A DNA stretch of 64,000 nt from Apostichopus japonicus (lineage: Eukaryota > Echinodermata > Holothuroidea > Aspidochirotida > Stichopodidae), in NCBI RefSeq assembly GCF_037975245.1, contig NC_092579.1, positions 32,009,666-32,073,665 on the forward strand, read 5' to 3'. The notes under the pieces were generated by a model. It did not search any database and had not been told where the DNA came from. It was given only the letters and a program-made list of their open reading frames with translations. Below, in pieces: positions 40,301 through 53,859 of this stretch. The translations under genes were made by a program, and so were the position numbers. Numbering within the stretch: position 1 is the stretch's first letter; the number at the start of each line of letters is the position of its first letter.

Positions 40301-43300
40301 TTTCTAATACTTAAAGTTCCAGGGGCCGTATGAGATCACGGCAAAAGCAAATTGCCCCTACCTGGTCTCGAGCCCGCGATCCAAAATACGTCACGCTCTC
40401 GAGGTACAGAGCAACCAACCGCGCCACGACAGCAGTTGATATAAATCTATGTTCGTTTCTAATACTTAAAGTTCCCAGAGACCGGATGAGATCGCGGCAA
40501 AAGCTAACTGCGCCCACCTGGTCTCGAGTCCGCGATCCAAAATACGTCACGCTCTCGAGGTACAGAGCAACCAACCGCGCCACGACAGCAGTTGATATAA
40601 ATCTATGTTCGTTTCTAATACTTAAAGTTCCCAGAGACCGTATGAGATCGCGGCAAAAGCAAACTGCCCCCACCTGGTCTCGAGCCCGCGATCCAAAATA
40701 CGTCACGCTCTCGAGGTACAGAGCAACCAACCGCGCCACGACAGCAGTTGATATAAATCTATGTTCGTTTCTAATACTTAAAGTTCCCAGAGACCGTATA
40801 GGATCGCGGCAAAAGCAAACTGCCCCCACCTGGTCTCGAGCCCGCGTTCCAAAATACGTCACGCTCTCGAGGTACAGAGCAACCAACCGCGCCACGACAG
40901 CAGTTGATATAAATCTATGTTCGTTTCTAATACTTAAAGTTCCCAGAGACCGTATGAGATCGCGGCAAAAGCAAACTGCCCCCACCTGGTCTCGAGCCCG
41001 CGATCCAAAATACGTCACGCTCTCGAGGTACAGAGCAACCAACCGCGCCACGACAGCAGTTGATATAAATCTATGTTCGTTTCTAATACTTAAAGTTCCC
41101 AGAGACCGTATGAGATCGCGGCAAAAGCAAACTGCCCCCACCTGGTCTCGAGCCCGCGATCCAAAATACGTCACGCTCTCGAGGTACAGAGCAACCAACC
41201 GCGCCACGACAGCAGTTGATATAAATCTATGTTCGTTTCTAAAACTTAAAGTTCCCAGAGACCGTATAAGATCGCGGCAAAAGCAAACTGCCCCCACCTG
41301 GTCTCGAGCCCGCGATCCAAAATACGTCACGCTCTCCAGGTACAGAGCAACCAACCGCGCCACGACAGCAGTTGATATAAATCTAGGTTCGTTTCTAAAA
41401 CTTAAAATTCCCAGAGACCGTATGAGATCGCGGCAAAAGCTAACTGCGCCCACCTGGTCTCGAGCCCGCGATCCAAAATACGTCACGCTCTCCAGGTACA
41501 GAGCAACCAACCGCGCCACGACAGCAGTTGATATAAATCTAGGTTCGTTTCTAAAACTTAAAGTTCCCAGAGACCATATGAGATCGCGGCAAAAGCAAAC
41601 TGCGCCCACCTGGTCTCGAGCCCGCGATCCAAAATACGTCACGCTCTCCAGGTACAGAGCAACCAACCGCACCACGACAGCAGTTGATATAAATCTATGT
41701 TCGTTTCTAATACTTAAAGTTCCCAGAGACCGTATGAGATCGCGGCAAAAGCAAACTGCCCCCACCTGATCTCGAGCCCGCGATCCAAAATACGTCACGC
41801 TCTCGAGGTACAGAGCAACCAACCGCGCCACGACAGCAGTTGATATAAATCTATGTTCGTTTCAAATACTTAAAGTTCCCAGAGACCGTATGAGATCGCG
41901 GCAAAAGCAAACTGCCCCCACCTGGTCTCGAGCCCGCGATCCAAAACACGTCACGCTCTCCAGGTACAGAGCAACCAACCGCGCCACGACAGCAGTTGAT
42001 ATAAATCTATGTTCGTTTCTAATACTTAAAGTTCCCAGAGACCGTACAAGATCGCGGCAAAAGCAAACTGCCCCCACCTGGCCTCGAGCCCGCAATCCAA
42101 AATACGTCACGCTCTCGAGGTACAGAGCAACCAACCGCGCCACGACAGCAGTTGATATAAATCTATGTTCGTTTCTAATACTTAAAGTTCCAGAGACCGT
42201 ATAAGATCGCGGCAAAAGCAAACTGCCCCCAGCTGGTCTCGAGCCCGCGATCCAAAATACGTCACGCTCTCCAGGTACAGAGCAACCAACCGCGCCACGA
42301 CAGCAGTTGATATAAATCTATGTTCGTTTCTAATACTTAAAGTTCCAGAGACCGTATGAGATCGCGGCAAAAGCAAACTGCCCCCACCTGGTCTCGAGCC
42401 CGCGATCCAAAATACGTCACGCTCTCGAGGTACAGAGCAACCAACCGCGCCACGACAGCAGTTGATATAAATCTATGTTCGTTTCTAATACTTAAAGTTC
42501 CAGAGACCGTACCAGATCGCGGCAAAAGCAAACTGCCCCCACCTGGTCTCGAGCCCGCGATCCAAAATACGTCACGCTCTCGAGGTACAGAGCAACCAAC
42601 CGCGCCACGACAGCAGTTGATATAAATCTAGGTTCGTTTCTCATACTTAAAGTTCCAGAGACCGTACCAGATCGTGGCAAAAGCAAACTGCCCCCACCTG
42701 GTCTCGAGCCCGCGATCCAAAATACGTCACGCTCTCGAGGTACAGAGCAACCAACCGCGCCACGACAGCAGTTGATATAAATCTATGTTCGTTTCTAATA
42801 CTTAAAGTTCCAGAGACCGTACGAGATCGTGGCAAAAGCAAACTGCCCCCACCTGGTCTCGAGCCCGCGATCCAAAATACGTCACGCTCTCGAGGTACAG
42901 AGCAACCAACCGCGCCACGACAGCAGTAGATATAGATCTATGTTCGTTTCTAATTCTTAAAGTTCCCAGAGACCGTATGAGATCGCGGCAAAAGCAAACT
43001 GCCCCCACCTGGTCTCGAGCCAGCGATCCTAAATACGTCACGCTCTCGAGGTACAGAGCAACCAACCGCGTCACGACAGCAGTTGATATAAATCTATGTT
43101 CGTTTCTAATACTTAAAGTTCCAGAGCCGTATAAGATCGCGGCAAAAGCAAACTGCCCCCACCTGGTCTCGAGCCCGCGATCCAAAATACGTCACGCTCT
43201 CGAGGTACAGAGCAACCAACCGCGCCACGACAGCAGTTGATATAAATCTATGTTCGTTTCTAATACTTAAAGTTCCAGAGCCGTATAAGATCGCGGCAAA

Positions 43301-46300
43301 AGCAAACTGGACCCACCTGGTCTCGAACCCGCGATCCAAAATACGTCACGCTCTCGAGGTACAGAGCAACCAACCGCGCCACGACAGCAGTTGATATAAA
43401 TCTATGTTCGTTTCTAATACTTAAAGTTCCAGAGACCGTATAAGATCGCGGCAAAAGCAAACTGCCCCCACCTGGTCTCGAGCCCGCGATCCAAAATACG
43501 TCACGCTCTCGAGGTACAAAGCAACCAACTGCGCCACGACAGCAGTTGATATAAATCTATGTTCGTTTCTAATACTTAAAGTTCCCAGAGACCGTATAAG
43601 ATCGCGGCAAAAGCAAACTGCCCCCACCTGGACTCGAGCCCGCGATTCAAAATACGTCACGCTCTCGAGGTACAGAGCAACCAACCGCGCCACGACAGCA
43701 GTTGATATAAATCTATGTTCGTTTCTAATACTTAAAGTTCCAGAGCCGTATAAGATCGCGGCAAAAGCAAACTGCCCCCACCTGGTCTCGAACCCGCGAT
43801 CCAAAATACGTCACGCTCTCGAGGTACAGAGCAACCAACCGCGCCACGACAGCAGTTGATATAAATCTATGTTCGTTTCTAATACTTAAAGTTCCAGAGA
43901 CCGTATGAGATCGCGGCAAAAGCAAACTGCCCCCACCTGGTCTCGAGCCCGCGATCCAAAATACGTCACGCTCTCGAGGTACAGAGCAACCAACCGCGCC
44001 ACGACAGCAGTTGATATAAATCTATGTTCGTTTCTAATACTTAAAGTTCCCAGAGACCGTATAAGATCGCGGAAAAGGCAAACTGCCCCCACCTGGTCTC
44101 GAGCCCGCGATCCAAAATACGTCACGCTCTCGCAGTACAGAGCAACCAACCGCGCCACGACAGCAGTTGATATAAATCTATGTTCGTTTCTTATACTTAA
44201 AGTTCCAGAGACCGTATGAGATCGCGGCAAAAGCAAACTGCCCCCACCTGGTCTCGAGCCCGCGATCCAAAATACGTCACGCTCTCGAGGTACAGAGCAA
44301 CCAACCGCGTCACGACAGCAGTTGATATAAATCTATGTTCGTTTCTAATACTTAAAGTTCCCAGAGACTGTATGAGATCGCGGCAAAAGCAAACTGCCCC
44401 CACCTGGTCTCGAGCCCGCGATCCAAAATACGTCACGCTCTCGAGGTACAGAGCAACCAACCGCGTCACGACAGCAGTTGATATAAATCTATGTTCGTTT
44501 CTAATACTTAAAGTTCCCAGAGACCGTATGAGATCGCGGCAAAAGCAAACTGCCCCCACCTGGTCTCGAGCCCGCGATCCAAAATACGTCACGCTCTCGA
44601 GGTACAGAGCAACCAACCGCGCCACGACAGCAGTTGATATAAATCTATGTTCGTTTCTAATACTTAAAGTTCCAGGGGCCGTATGAGATCACGGCAAAAG
44701 CAAATTGCCCCTACCTGGTCTCGAGCCCGCGATCCAAAATACGTCACGCTCTCGAGGTACAGAGCAACCAACCGCGCCACGACAGCAGTTGATATAAATC
44801 TATGTTCGTTTCTAATACTTAAAGTTCCCAGAGACCGGATGAGATCGCGGCAAAAGCAAACTGCCCCCACCTGGTCTCGAGTCCGCGATCCAAAATACGT
44901 CACGCTCTCGAGGTACAGAGCAACCAACCGCGCCACGACAGCAGTTGATATAAATCTATGTTCGTTTCTAATACTTAAAGTTCCCAGAGACCGTATAAGA
45001 TCGCGGAAAAGGCAAACTGCCCCCACCTGGTCTCGAGCCCGCGATCCAAAATACGTCACGCTCTCGCAGTACAGAGCAACCAACCGCGCCACGACAGCAG
45101 TTGATATAAATCTATGTTCGTTTCTTATACTTAAAGTTCCAGAGACCGTATGAGATCGCGGCAAAAGCAAACTGCCCCCACCTGGTCTCGAGCCCGCGAT
45201 CCAAAATACGTCACGCTCTCGAGGTACAGAGCAACCAACCGCGTCACGACAGAAGTTGATATAAATCTATGTTCGTTTCTAATACTTAAATTTCCCAGAG
45301 ACTGTATGAGATCGCGGCAAAAGCAAACTGCCCCCACCTGGTCTCGAGCCCGCGATCCAAAATACGTCACGCTCTCGAGGTACAGAGCAACCAACCGCGT
45401 CACGACAGCAGTTGATATAAATCTATGTTCGTTTCTAATACTTAAAGTTCCCAGAGACCGTATGAGATCGCGGCAAAAGCAAACTGCCCCCACCTGGTCT
45501 CGAGCCCGCGATCCAAAATACGTCACGCTCTCGAGGTACAGAGCAACCAACCGCGCCACGACAGCAGTTGATATAAATCTATGTTCGTTTCTAATACTTA
45601 AAGTTCCAGGGGCCGTATGAGATCACGGCAAAAGCAAATTGCCCCTACCTGGTCTCGAGCCCGCGATCCAAAATACGTCACGCTCTCGAGGTACAGAGCA
45701 ACCAACCGCGCCACGACAGCAGTTGATATAAATCTATGTTCGTTTCTAATACTTAAAGTTCCCAGAGACCGGATGAGATCGCGGCAAAAGCTAACTGCGC
45801 CCACCTGGTCTCGAGCCCGCGATCCAAAATACGTCACGCTCTCGAGGTACAGAGCAACCAACCGCGCCACGACAGCAGTTGATATAAATCTATGTTCGTT
45901 TCTAATACTTAAAGTTCCCAGAGACCGTATGAGATCGCGGCAAAAGCAAACTGCCCCCACCTGGTCTCGAGCCCGCGATCCAAAATACGTCACGCTCTCG
46001 AGGTACAGAGCAACCAACCGCGCCACGACAGCAGTTGATATAAATCTATGTTCGTTTCTAATACTTAAAGTTCCCAGAGACCGTATAGGATCGCGGCAAA
46101 AGCAAACTGCCCCCACCTGGTCTCGAGCCCGCGTTCCAAAATACGTCACGCTCTCGAGGTACAGAGCAACCAACCGCGCCACGACAGCAGTTGATATAAA
46201 TCTATGTTCGTTTCTAGTACTTAAAGTTCCCAGAGACCGTATGAGATCGCGGCAAAAGCAAACTGCCCCCACCTGGTCTCGAGCCCGCGATCCAAAATAC

Positions 46301-47196
46301 GTCACGCTCTCGAGGTACAGAGCAACCAACCGCGCCACGACAGCAGTTGATATAAATCTATGTTCGTTTCTAATACTTAAAGTTCCCAGAGACCGTATGA
46401 GATCGCGGCAAAAGCAAACTGCCCCCACCTGGTCTCGAGCCCGCGATCCAAAATACGTCACGCTCTCGAGGTACAGAGCAACCAACCGCGCCACGACAGC
46501 AGTTGATATAAATCTATGTTCGTTTCTAAAACTTAAAGTTCCCAGAGACCGTATAAGATCGCGGCAAAAGCAAACTGCCCCCACCTGGTCTCGAGACCGC
46601 GATCCAAAATACGTCACGCTCTCCAGGTACAGAGCAACCAACCGCGCCACGACAGCAGTTGATATAAATCTAGGTTCGTTTCTAAAACTTAAAATTCCCA
46701 GAGACCGTATGAGATCGCGGCAAAAGCTAACTGCGCCCACCTGGTCTCGAGCCCGCGATCCAAAATACGTCACGCTCTCCAGGTACAGAGCAACCAACCG
46801 CGCCACGACAGCAGTTGATATAAATCTAGGTTCGTTTCTAAAACTTAAAGTTCCCAGAGACCGTATGAGATCGCGGCAAAAGCAAACTGCGCCCACCTGG
46901 TCTCGAGCCCGCGATCCAAAATACGTCACGCTCTCCAGGTACAGAGCAACCAACCGCACCACGACAGCAGTTGATATAAATCTAGGTTCGTTTCTAATAC
47001 TTAAAGTTCCCAGAGACCGTATGAGATCGCGGCAAAAGCAAACTGCCCCCACCTGGTCTCGAGCCCGCGATCCAAAATACGTCACGCTCTCGAGGTACAG
47101 AGCAACCAACCGCGCCACGACAGCAGTTGATATAAATCTATGTTCGTTTCTAATACTTAAAGTTCCAGAGACCGTACGAGATCGCGGCAAAAGCAA
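37361..47196. repeat. 5.1-5.3-kb higher-order repeat pair with nested 934-bp duplications
   Basis: Sequence from about 37,361 matches 42,492 onward at offset 5,131 bp. From 38,599 to about 41,770 it matches 43,886 to about 47,057 at offset 5,287 bp, the change in offset reflecting monomer gain or loss. Within each copy a 934-bp (6-monomer) block is itself duplicated: 38,910/39,844 in the first copy and 44,197/45,131 in the second. Shared marks include GCGGAAAAGGC with CTCGCAGTAC, GAGATCACGG with AAATTGCCCC, AGACTGTATG, and a run of AAAACTTAAA/CTCTCCAGG/ATCTAGG monomers near 41.2-41.7 and 46.5-47.0 kb. Confidence 0.82.
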
Positions 47197-49178
47197 ACTG
47201 CCCCCACCTGGTCTCGAGCCCGCGATCCAAAATACGTCACGCTCTCGAGGTACAGAGCAACCAACCGCGCCACGACAGCAGTTGATATAGATCTATGTTC
47301 GTTTCTAATACTTAAAGTTCCCAGAGACCGTACCATATCGCGGCAAAAGCAAACTGCCCCCACCTGGTCTCGAGCCCGCGATCCAAAATACGTCACGCTC
47401 TCGAGGTACAGAGCAACCAACCGCGCCACGACAGCAGTTGATATAAATCTATGTTCGTTTCTAATACTTAAAGTTCCAGAGACCGTATGAGATCGCGGCA
47501 AAAGCAAACTGCCCCCACCTGGTCTCGAACCCGCGATCCAAAATACGTCACGCTCTCGAGGTACAGAGCAACCAACCGCGCCACGACAGCAGTTGATATA
47601 AATCTATGTTCGTTTCTAATACTTAAAGTTCCCAGAGACCGTATGAGATCGCGGCAAAAGCAATCTGCCCCACCTGGTCTCGAGCCCGCGATCCAAAATA
47701 CGTCACGCTCTCGAGGTACAGAGCAACCAACCGCGCCACGACAGCAGTTGATATAAATCTATGTTCGTTTCTAAAACTTAAAGTTCCCAGAGACCGTATA
47801 AGATCGCGGCAAAAGCAAACTGCCCCCACCTGGTCTCGAGCCCGCGATCCAAAATACGTCACGCTCTCCAGGTACAGAGCAACCAACCGCGCCACGACAG
47901 CAGTTGATATAAATCTATGTTCGTTTCTAATACTTAAAGTTCCCAGAGACCGTATGAGATCGCGGCAAAAGCAAACTGCCCCCACCTGGTCTCGAGCCCG
48001 CGATCCAAAATACGTCACGCGCTCGAGGTACAGAGCAACCAACCGCGCCACGACAGCAGTTGATATAAATCTATGTTCGTTTCTAATACTTAAAGTTCCA
48101 GGGGCCGTATAAGATCGCGGCAAAAGCAAACTGCCCCCACCTGGTCTCGAGCCCGCGATCCAAAATACGTCACGCTCTCGAGGTACAGAGCAACCAACCG
48201 CGCCACGACAGCAGTTGATATAAATCTATGTTCGTTTCTAATACTTAAAGTTCCCAGAGACCGTATAAGATCGCGGCAAAAGCAAACTGCCCCCACCTGG
48301 TCTCGAGCCCGCGATCCAAAATACGTCACGCTCTCGAGGTACAGAGCAACCAACCGCGCCACGACAGCAGTTGATATAAATCTATGTTCGTTTCTAATAC
48401 TTAAAGTTCCAGAGACCGTATAAGATCGCGGCAAAAGCAAACTGCCCCCACCTGGTCTCGAGCCCGCGATCCAAAATACGTCAATCTCTCGAGGTACAGA
48501 GCAACCAACCGCGCCACGACAGCAGTTGATATAAATCTATGTTCGTTTCTAATACTTAAAGTTCCAGAGACCGTATGAGATCGCGGCAAAAGCAAACTGC
48601 CCCCACCTGGTCTCGAACCCGCGATCCAAAATACGTCACGCTCTCGAGGTACAGAGCAACCAACCGCGCCACGACAGCAGTTGATATAAATCTATGTTCG
48701 TTTCTAATACTTAAAGTTCCCAGAGACCGTACCATATCGCGGCAAAAGCAAACTGCCCCCACCTGGTCTCGAGACCGCGATCCAAAATACGTCACGCTCT
48801 CGAGGTACAGAGCAACCAACCGCGCCACGACAGCAGTTGATATAAATCTATGTTCGTTTCTAATACTTAAAGTTCCCAGAGACCGTATGAGATCGCGGCA
48901 AAATCAAACTGCCCCCACCTGGTCTCGAGCCCGCGATCCAAAATACGTCACGCTCTCGAGGTACAGAGCAACCAACCGCGCCACGACAGCAGTTGATATA
49001 AATCTATGTTCGTTTCTAATACTTAAAGTTCCCAGAGACCGTAAAAGATCGCGGCAAAAGCAAACTGCCCCCACCTGGTCTCGAGCCCGCGATCCAAAAT
49101 ACGTCACGCTCTCGAGGTACAGAGCAACCAACCGCGCCACGACAGCAGTTGATATAAATCTATGTTCGTTTCTAATAC

Positions 49179-52100
49179 TTAAAGTTCCAGAGACCGTATG
49201 AGATCGCGGCAAAAGCAAACTGCCCCCACCTGGTCTCGAACCCGCGATCCAAAATACGTCACGCTCTCGAGGTACAGAGCAACCAACCGCGCCACGACAG
49301 CAGTTGATATAAATCTATGTTCGTTTCTAATACTTAAAGTTCCCAGAGACCGTATGAGATCGCGGCAAAAGCAAACTGCCCCCACCTGGTCTCGAGCCCG
49401 CGATCCAAAATACGTCACGCTCTCGATGTACAGAGCAACCAACCGCGCCACGACAGCAGTTGATATAAATCTATGTTCGTTTCTTATACTTAAAGTTCCC
49501 AGAGACCGTATGAGATCGCGGCAAAAGCAAACTGCCCCCACCTGGTCTCGAGTCCGCGATCCAAAATACGTCACGCTCTCGAGGTACAGAGCAACCAACC
49601 GCGCCACGACAGCAGTTGATATAAATCTATGTTCGTTTCTAATACTTAAAGTTCCCAGAGACCGTATGAGATCGCGGCAAAAGCAAACTGCCCCCACCTG
49701 GTCTCGAGCCCGCGATCCAAAATACGTCACGCTCTCGAGGTACAGAGCAACCAACCGCGCCACGACAGCAGTTGATATAAATCTATGTTCGTTTCTAATA
49801 CTTAAAGTTCCAGAGACCGTATAAGATCGCGGCAAAAGCAAACTGCCCCCACCTGGTCTCGAGCCCGCGATCCAAAATACGTCACGCTCTCGAGGTACAG
49901 AGCAACCAACCGCGCCACGACAGCAGCTGATATAAATCTATGTTCGTTTCTAATACTTAAAGTTCCCAGAGACCGTATGAGATCGCGGCAAAAGCAAACT
50001 GCCCCCACCTGGTCTCGAGCCCGCGATCCAAAATACGTCACGCTCTCGAGGTACAGAGCAACCAACCGCGCCACGACAGCAGTTGATATAAATCTGTGTT
50101 CGTTTCTAATACTTAAAGTTCCCAGAAACCGTATAAGATCGCGGCAAAAGCAAACTGCCCCCAGCTGGTCTCGAGCCCGCGATCCAAAATACGTCACGCT
50201 CTCGATGTACAGAGCAACCAACCGCGCCACGACAGCAGTTGATATAAATCTATGTTCGTTTCTAATACTTAAAGTTCCCAGAGACCGTATAAGATCGCGG
50301 CAAAAGCAAACTGCCCCCACCTGGTCTCGAGCCCGCGATCCAAAATACGTCACGCTCTCGAGGTACAGAGCAACCAACCGCGCCACGACAGCAGTTGATA
50401 TAAATCTATGTTCGTTTCTAATACTTAAAGTTCCAGAGACCGTATAAGATCGCAGCAAAAGCAAACTGCCCCCACCTGGTCTCGAGCCCGCGATCCAAAA
50501 TACGTCACGCTCTCGAGGTACAGAGCAACCAACCGCGCCACGACAGCAGTTGATATAAATCTATGTTCGTTTCTAATACTTAAAGTTCCCAGAGACCGTA
50601 TGAGATCGCGGCAAAAGCAAACTGCCCCCACCTGGTCTCGAGCCCGCGATCCAAAATACGTCACGCTCTCGAGGTACAGAGCAACCAACCGCGCCACGAC
50701 AGCAGTTGATATAAATCTATGTTCGTTTCTAATACTTAAAGTTCCAGAGACCGTATAAGATCGCGGCAAAAGCAAACTGCCCCCACCTGGTCTCGAACCC
50801 GCGATCCAAAATACGTCACGCTCTCGAGGTACAGAGCAACCAACCGCGACACGACAGCAGCTGATATAAATCTATGTTCGTTTCTAATACTTAAAGTTCC
50901 CAGAGACCGTATAAGATCGCGGCAAAAGCAAACTGCCCCCACCTGGTCTCGAGCCCGCGATCCAAAATACGTCACGCTCTCGAGGTACAGAGCAACCAAC
51001 CGCGCCACGACAGCAGTTGATATAAATCTATGTTCGTTTCTAATACTTAAAGTTCCCAGAGACCGTATAAGATCGCGGCAAAAGCAAACTGCCCCCACCT
51101 GGTCTCGAGCCCGCGATCCAAAATACGTCACGCTCTCGAGGTACAGAGCAACCAACCGCGCCACGACAGCAGTTGATATAAATCTATGTTCGTTTCTAAT
51201 ACTTAAAGTTCCAGAGACCGTATGAGATCGCGGCAAAAGCAAACTGCCCCCACCTGGTCTCGAACCCGCGATCCAAAATACGTCACGCTCTCGAGGTACA
51301 GAGCAACCAACCGCGCCACGACAGCAGTTGATATAAATCTATGTTCGTTTCTAATACTTAAAGTTCCCAGAGACCGTATGAGATCGCGGCAAAAGCAAAC
51401 TGCCCCCACCTGGTCTCGAGCCCGCGATCCAAAATACGTCACGCTCTCGATGTACAGAGCAACCAACCGCGCCACGACAGCAGTTGATATAAATCTATGT
51501 TCTTTTCTTATACTTAAAGTTCCCAGAGACCGTATGAGATCGCGGCAAAAGCAAACTGCCCCCACCTGGTCTCGAGTCCGCGATCCAAAATACGTCACGC
51601 TCTCGAGGTACAGAGCAACCAACCGCGCCACGACAGCAGTTGATATAAATCTATGTTCGTTTCTAATACTTAAAGTTCCCAGAGACCGTATGAGATCGCG
51701 GCAAAAGCAAACTGCCCCCACCTGGTCTCGAGCCCGCGATCCAAAATACGTCACGCTCTCGAGGTACAGAGCAACCAACCGCGCCACGACAGCAGTTGAT
51801 ATAAATCTATGTTCGTTTCTAATACTTAAAGTTCCAGGGGCCGTATAAGATCGCGGCAAAAGCAAACTGCCCCCACCTGGTCTCGAGCCCGCGATCCAAA
51901 ATACGTCACGCTCTCGAGGTACAGAGCAACCAACCGCGCCACGACAGCAGTTGATATAAATCTATGTTCGTTTCTAATACTTAAAGTTCCCAGAGACCGT
52001 ATAAGATCGCGGCAAAAGCAAACTGCCCCCACCTGGTCTCGAGCCCGCGATCCAAAATACGTCACGCTCTCGAGGTACAGAGCAACCAACCGCGCCACGA

Positions 52101-53109
52101 CAGCAGTTGATATAAATCTATGTTCGTTTCTAATATTTAAAGTTCCAGAGACCGTACCAGATCGCGGCAAAAGCAAACTGCCCCCACCTGGTCTCGAGTC
52201 CGCGATCCAAAATACGTCACGCTCTCGAGGTACAGAGCAACCAACCGCGCCACGACAGCAGTTGATATAAATCTATGTTCGTTTCTTATACTTAAAGTTC
52301 CCAGAGACCGTATGAGATCGCGGCAAAAGCAAACTGCCCCCACCTGGTCTCGAGTCCGCGATCCAAAATACGTCACGCTCTCGAGGTACAGAGCAACCAA
52401 CCGCGCCACGACAGCAGTTGATATAAATCTATGTTCGTTTCTAATACTTAAAGTTCCCAGAGACCGTATGAGATCGCGGCAAAAGCAAACTGCCCCCACC
52501 TGGTCTCGAGCCCGCGATCCAAAATACGTCACGCTCTCGAGGTACAGAGCAACCAACCGCGCCACGACAGCAGTTGATATAAATCTATGTTCGTTTCTAA
52601 TACTTAAAGTTCCAGGGGCCGTATAAGATCGCGGCAAAAGCAAACTGCCCCCACCTGGTCTCGAGCCCGCGATCCAAAATACGTCACGCTCTCGAGGTAC
52701 AGAGCAACCAACCGCGCCACGACAGCAGTTGATATAAATCTATGTTCGTTTCTAATACTTAAAGTTCCCAGAGACCGTATAAGGTCGCGGCAAAAGCAAA
52801 CTGCCCCCACCTGGTCTCGAGCCCGCGATCCAAAATACGTCACGCTCTCGAGGTACAGAGCAACCAACCGCGCCACGACAGCAGTTGATATAAATCTATG
52901 TTCGTTTCTAATATTTAAAGTTCCAGAGACCGTACCAGATCGCGGCAAAAGCAAACTGCCCTCACCTGGTCTCGAGTCCGCGATCCAAAATACGTCACGC
53001 TCTCGAGGTACAGAGCAACCAACCGCGCCACGACAGCAGTTGATATAAATCTATGTTCGTTTCTAATACTTAAAGTTCCAGAGACCGTATGAGATCGCGG
53101 CAAAAGCAA
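49179..53109. repeat. 2,024-bp and 778-bp duplications near the right end of the array
   Basis: About 49,179-49,841 recurs at 51,203-51,865 (offset 2,024 bp, 13 monomers), carrying CTCGATGTAC, TTTCTTATACTT and GAGTCCGCG variants in the same order. Immediately after, 51,826-52,331 recurs at 52,604-53,109 (offset 778 bp, 5 monomers), carrying the TCCAGGGGCCGTATAAG junction, AATATTTAAAG and GAGTCCGCG. Confidence 0.75.
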
Positions 53110-53859
53110 ACTGCCCCCACCTGGTCTCGAACCCGCGATCCAAAATACGTAACGCTCTCGAGGTACAGAGCAACCAACCGCGCCACGACAGCAGTTGATA
53201 TAAATCTATGTTCGTTTCTAATACTTAAAGTTCCAAGAGACCGTATGAGATCGCGGCAAAAGCAAACTGCGCCCACCTGGTCTCGAGCCCGCGATCCAAA
53301 ATACGTCACGCTCTCGATGTACAGAGCAACCAACCGCGCCACGACAGCAGTTGATATAAATCTATGTTCGTTTCTAATACTTAAAGTTCCCAGAGACCGT
53401 ATAAGATCGCGGCAAAAGCAAACTGCCCCCACCTGGTCTCGAGCCCGCGTTCCAAAATACGTCACGCTCTCGAGGTACAGAGCAACCAACCGCGCCACGA
53501 CAGCAGTTGATATAAATCTATGTTCGTTTCTAATACTTAAAGTTCCCAGAGACCGTATGAGATCGCGGCAAAAGCAAACTGCCCCCACCTGGTCTCGAGC
53601 CCGCGATCCAAAATACGTCACGCTCTCGAGGTACAGAGCAACCAACCGCGCCACGACAGCAGTTGATATAAATCTATGTTCGTTTCTAATACTTAAAGTT
53701 CCCAGAGACCGTATGAGATCGCGGCAAAAGCAAACTGCCCCAACCTGGTCTCGAGCCCTCGATCCAAAATACGTCACGCTCTCGATGTACAGAGCAACCA
53801 ACCGCGCCACGACAGCAGTTGATATAAATCTATGTTCGTTTCTAATACTTAAAGTTCAA

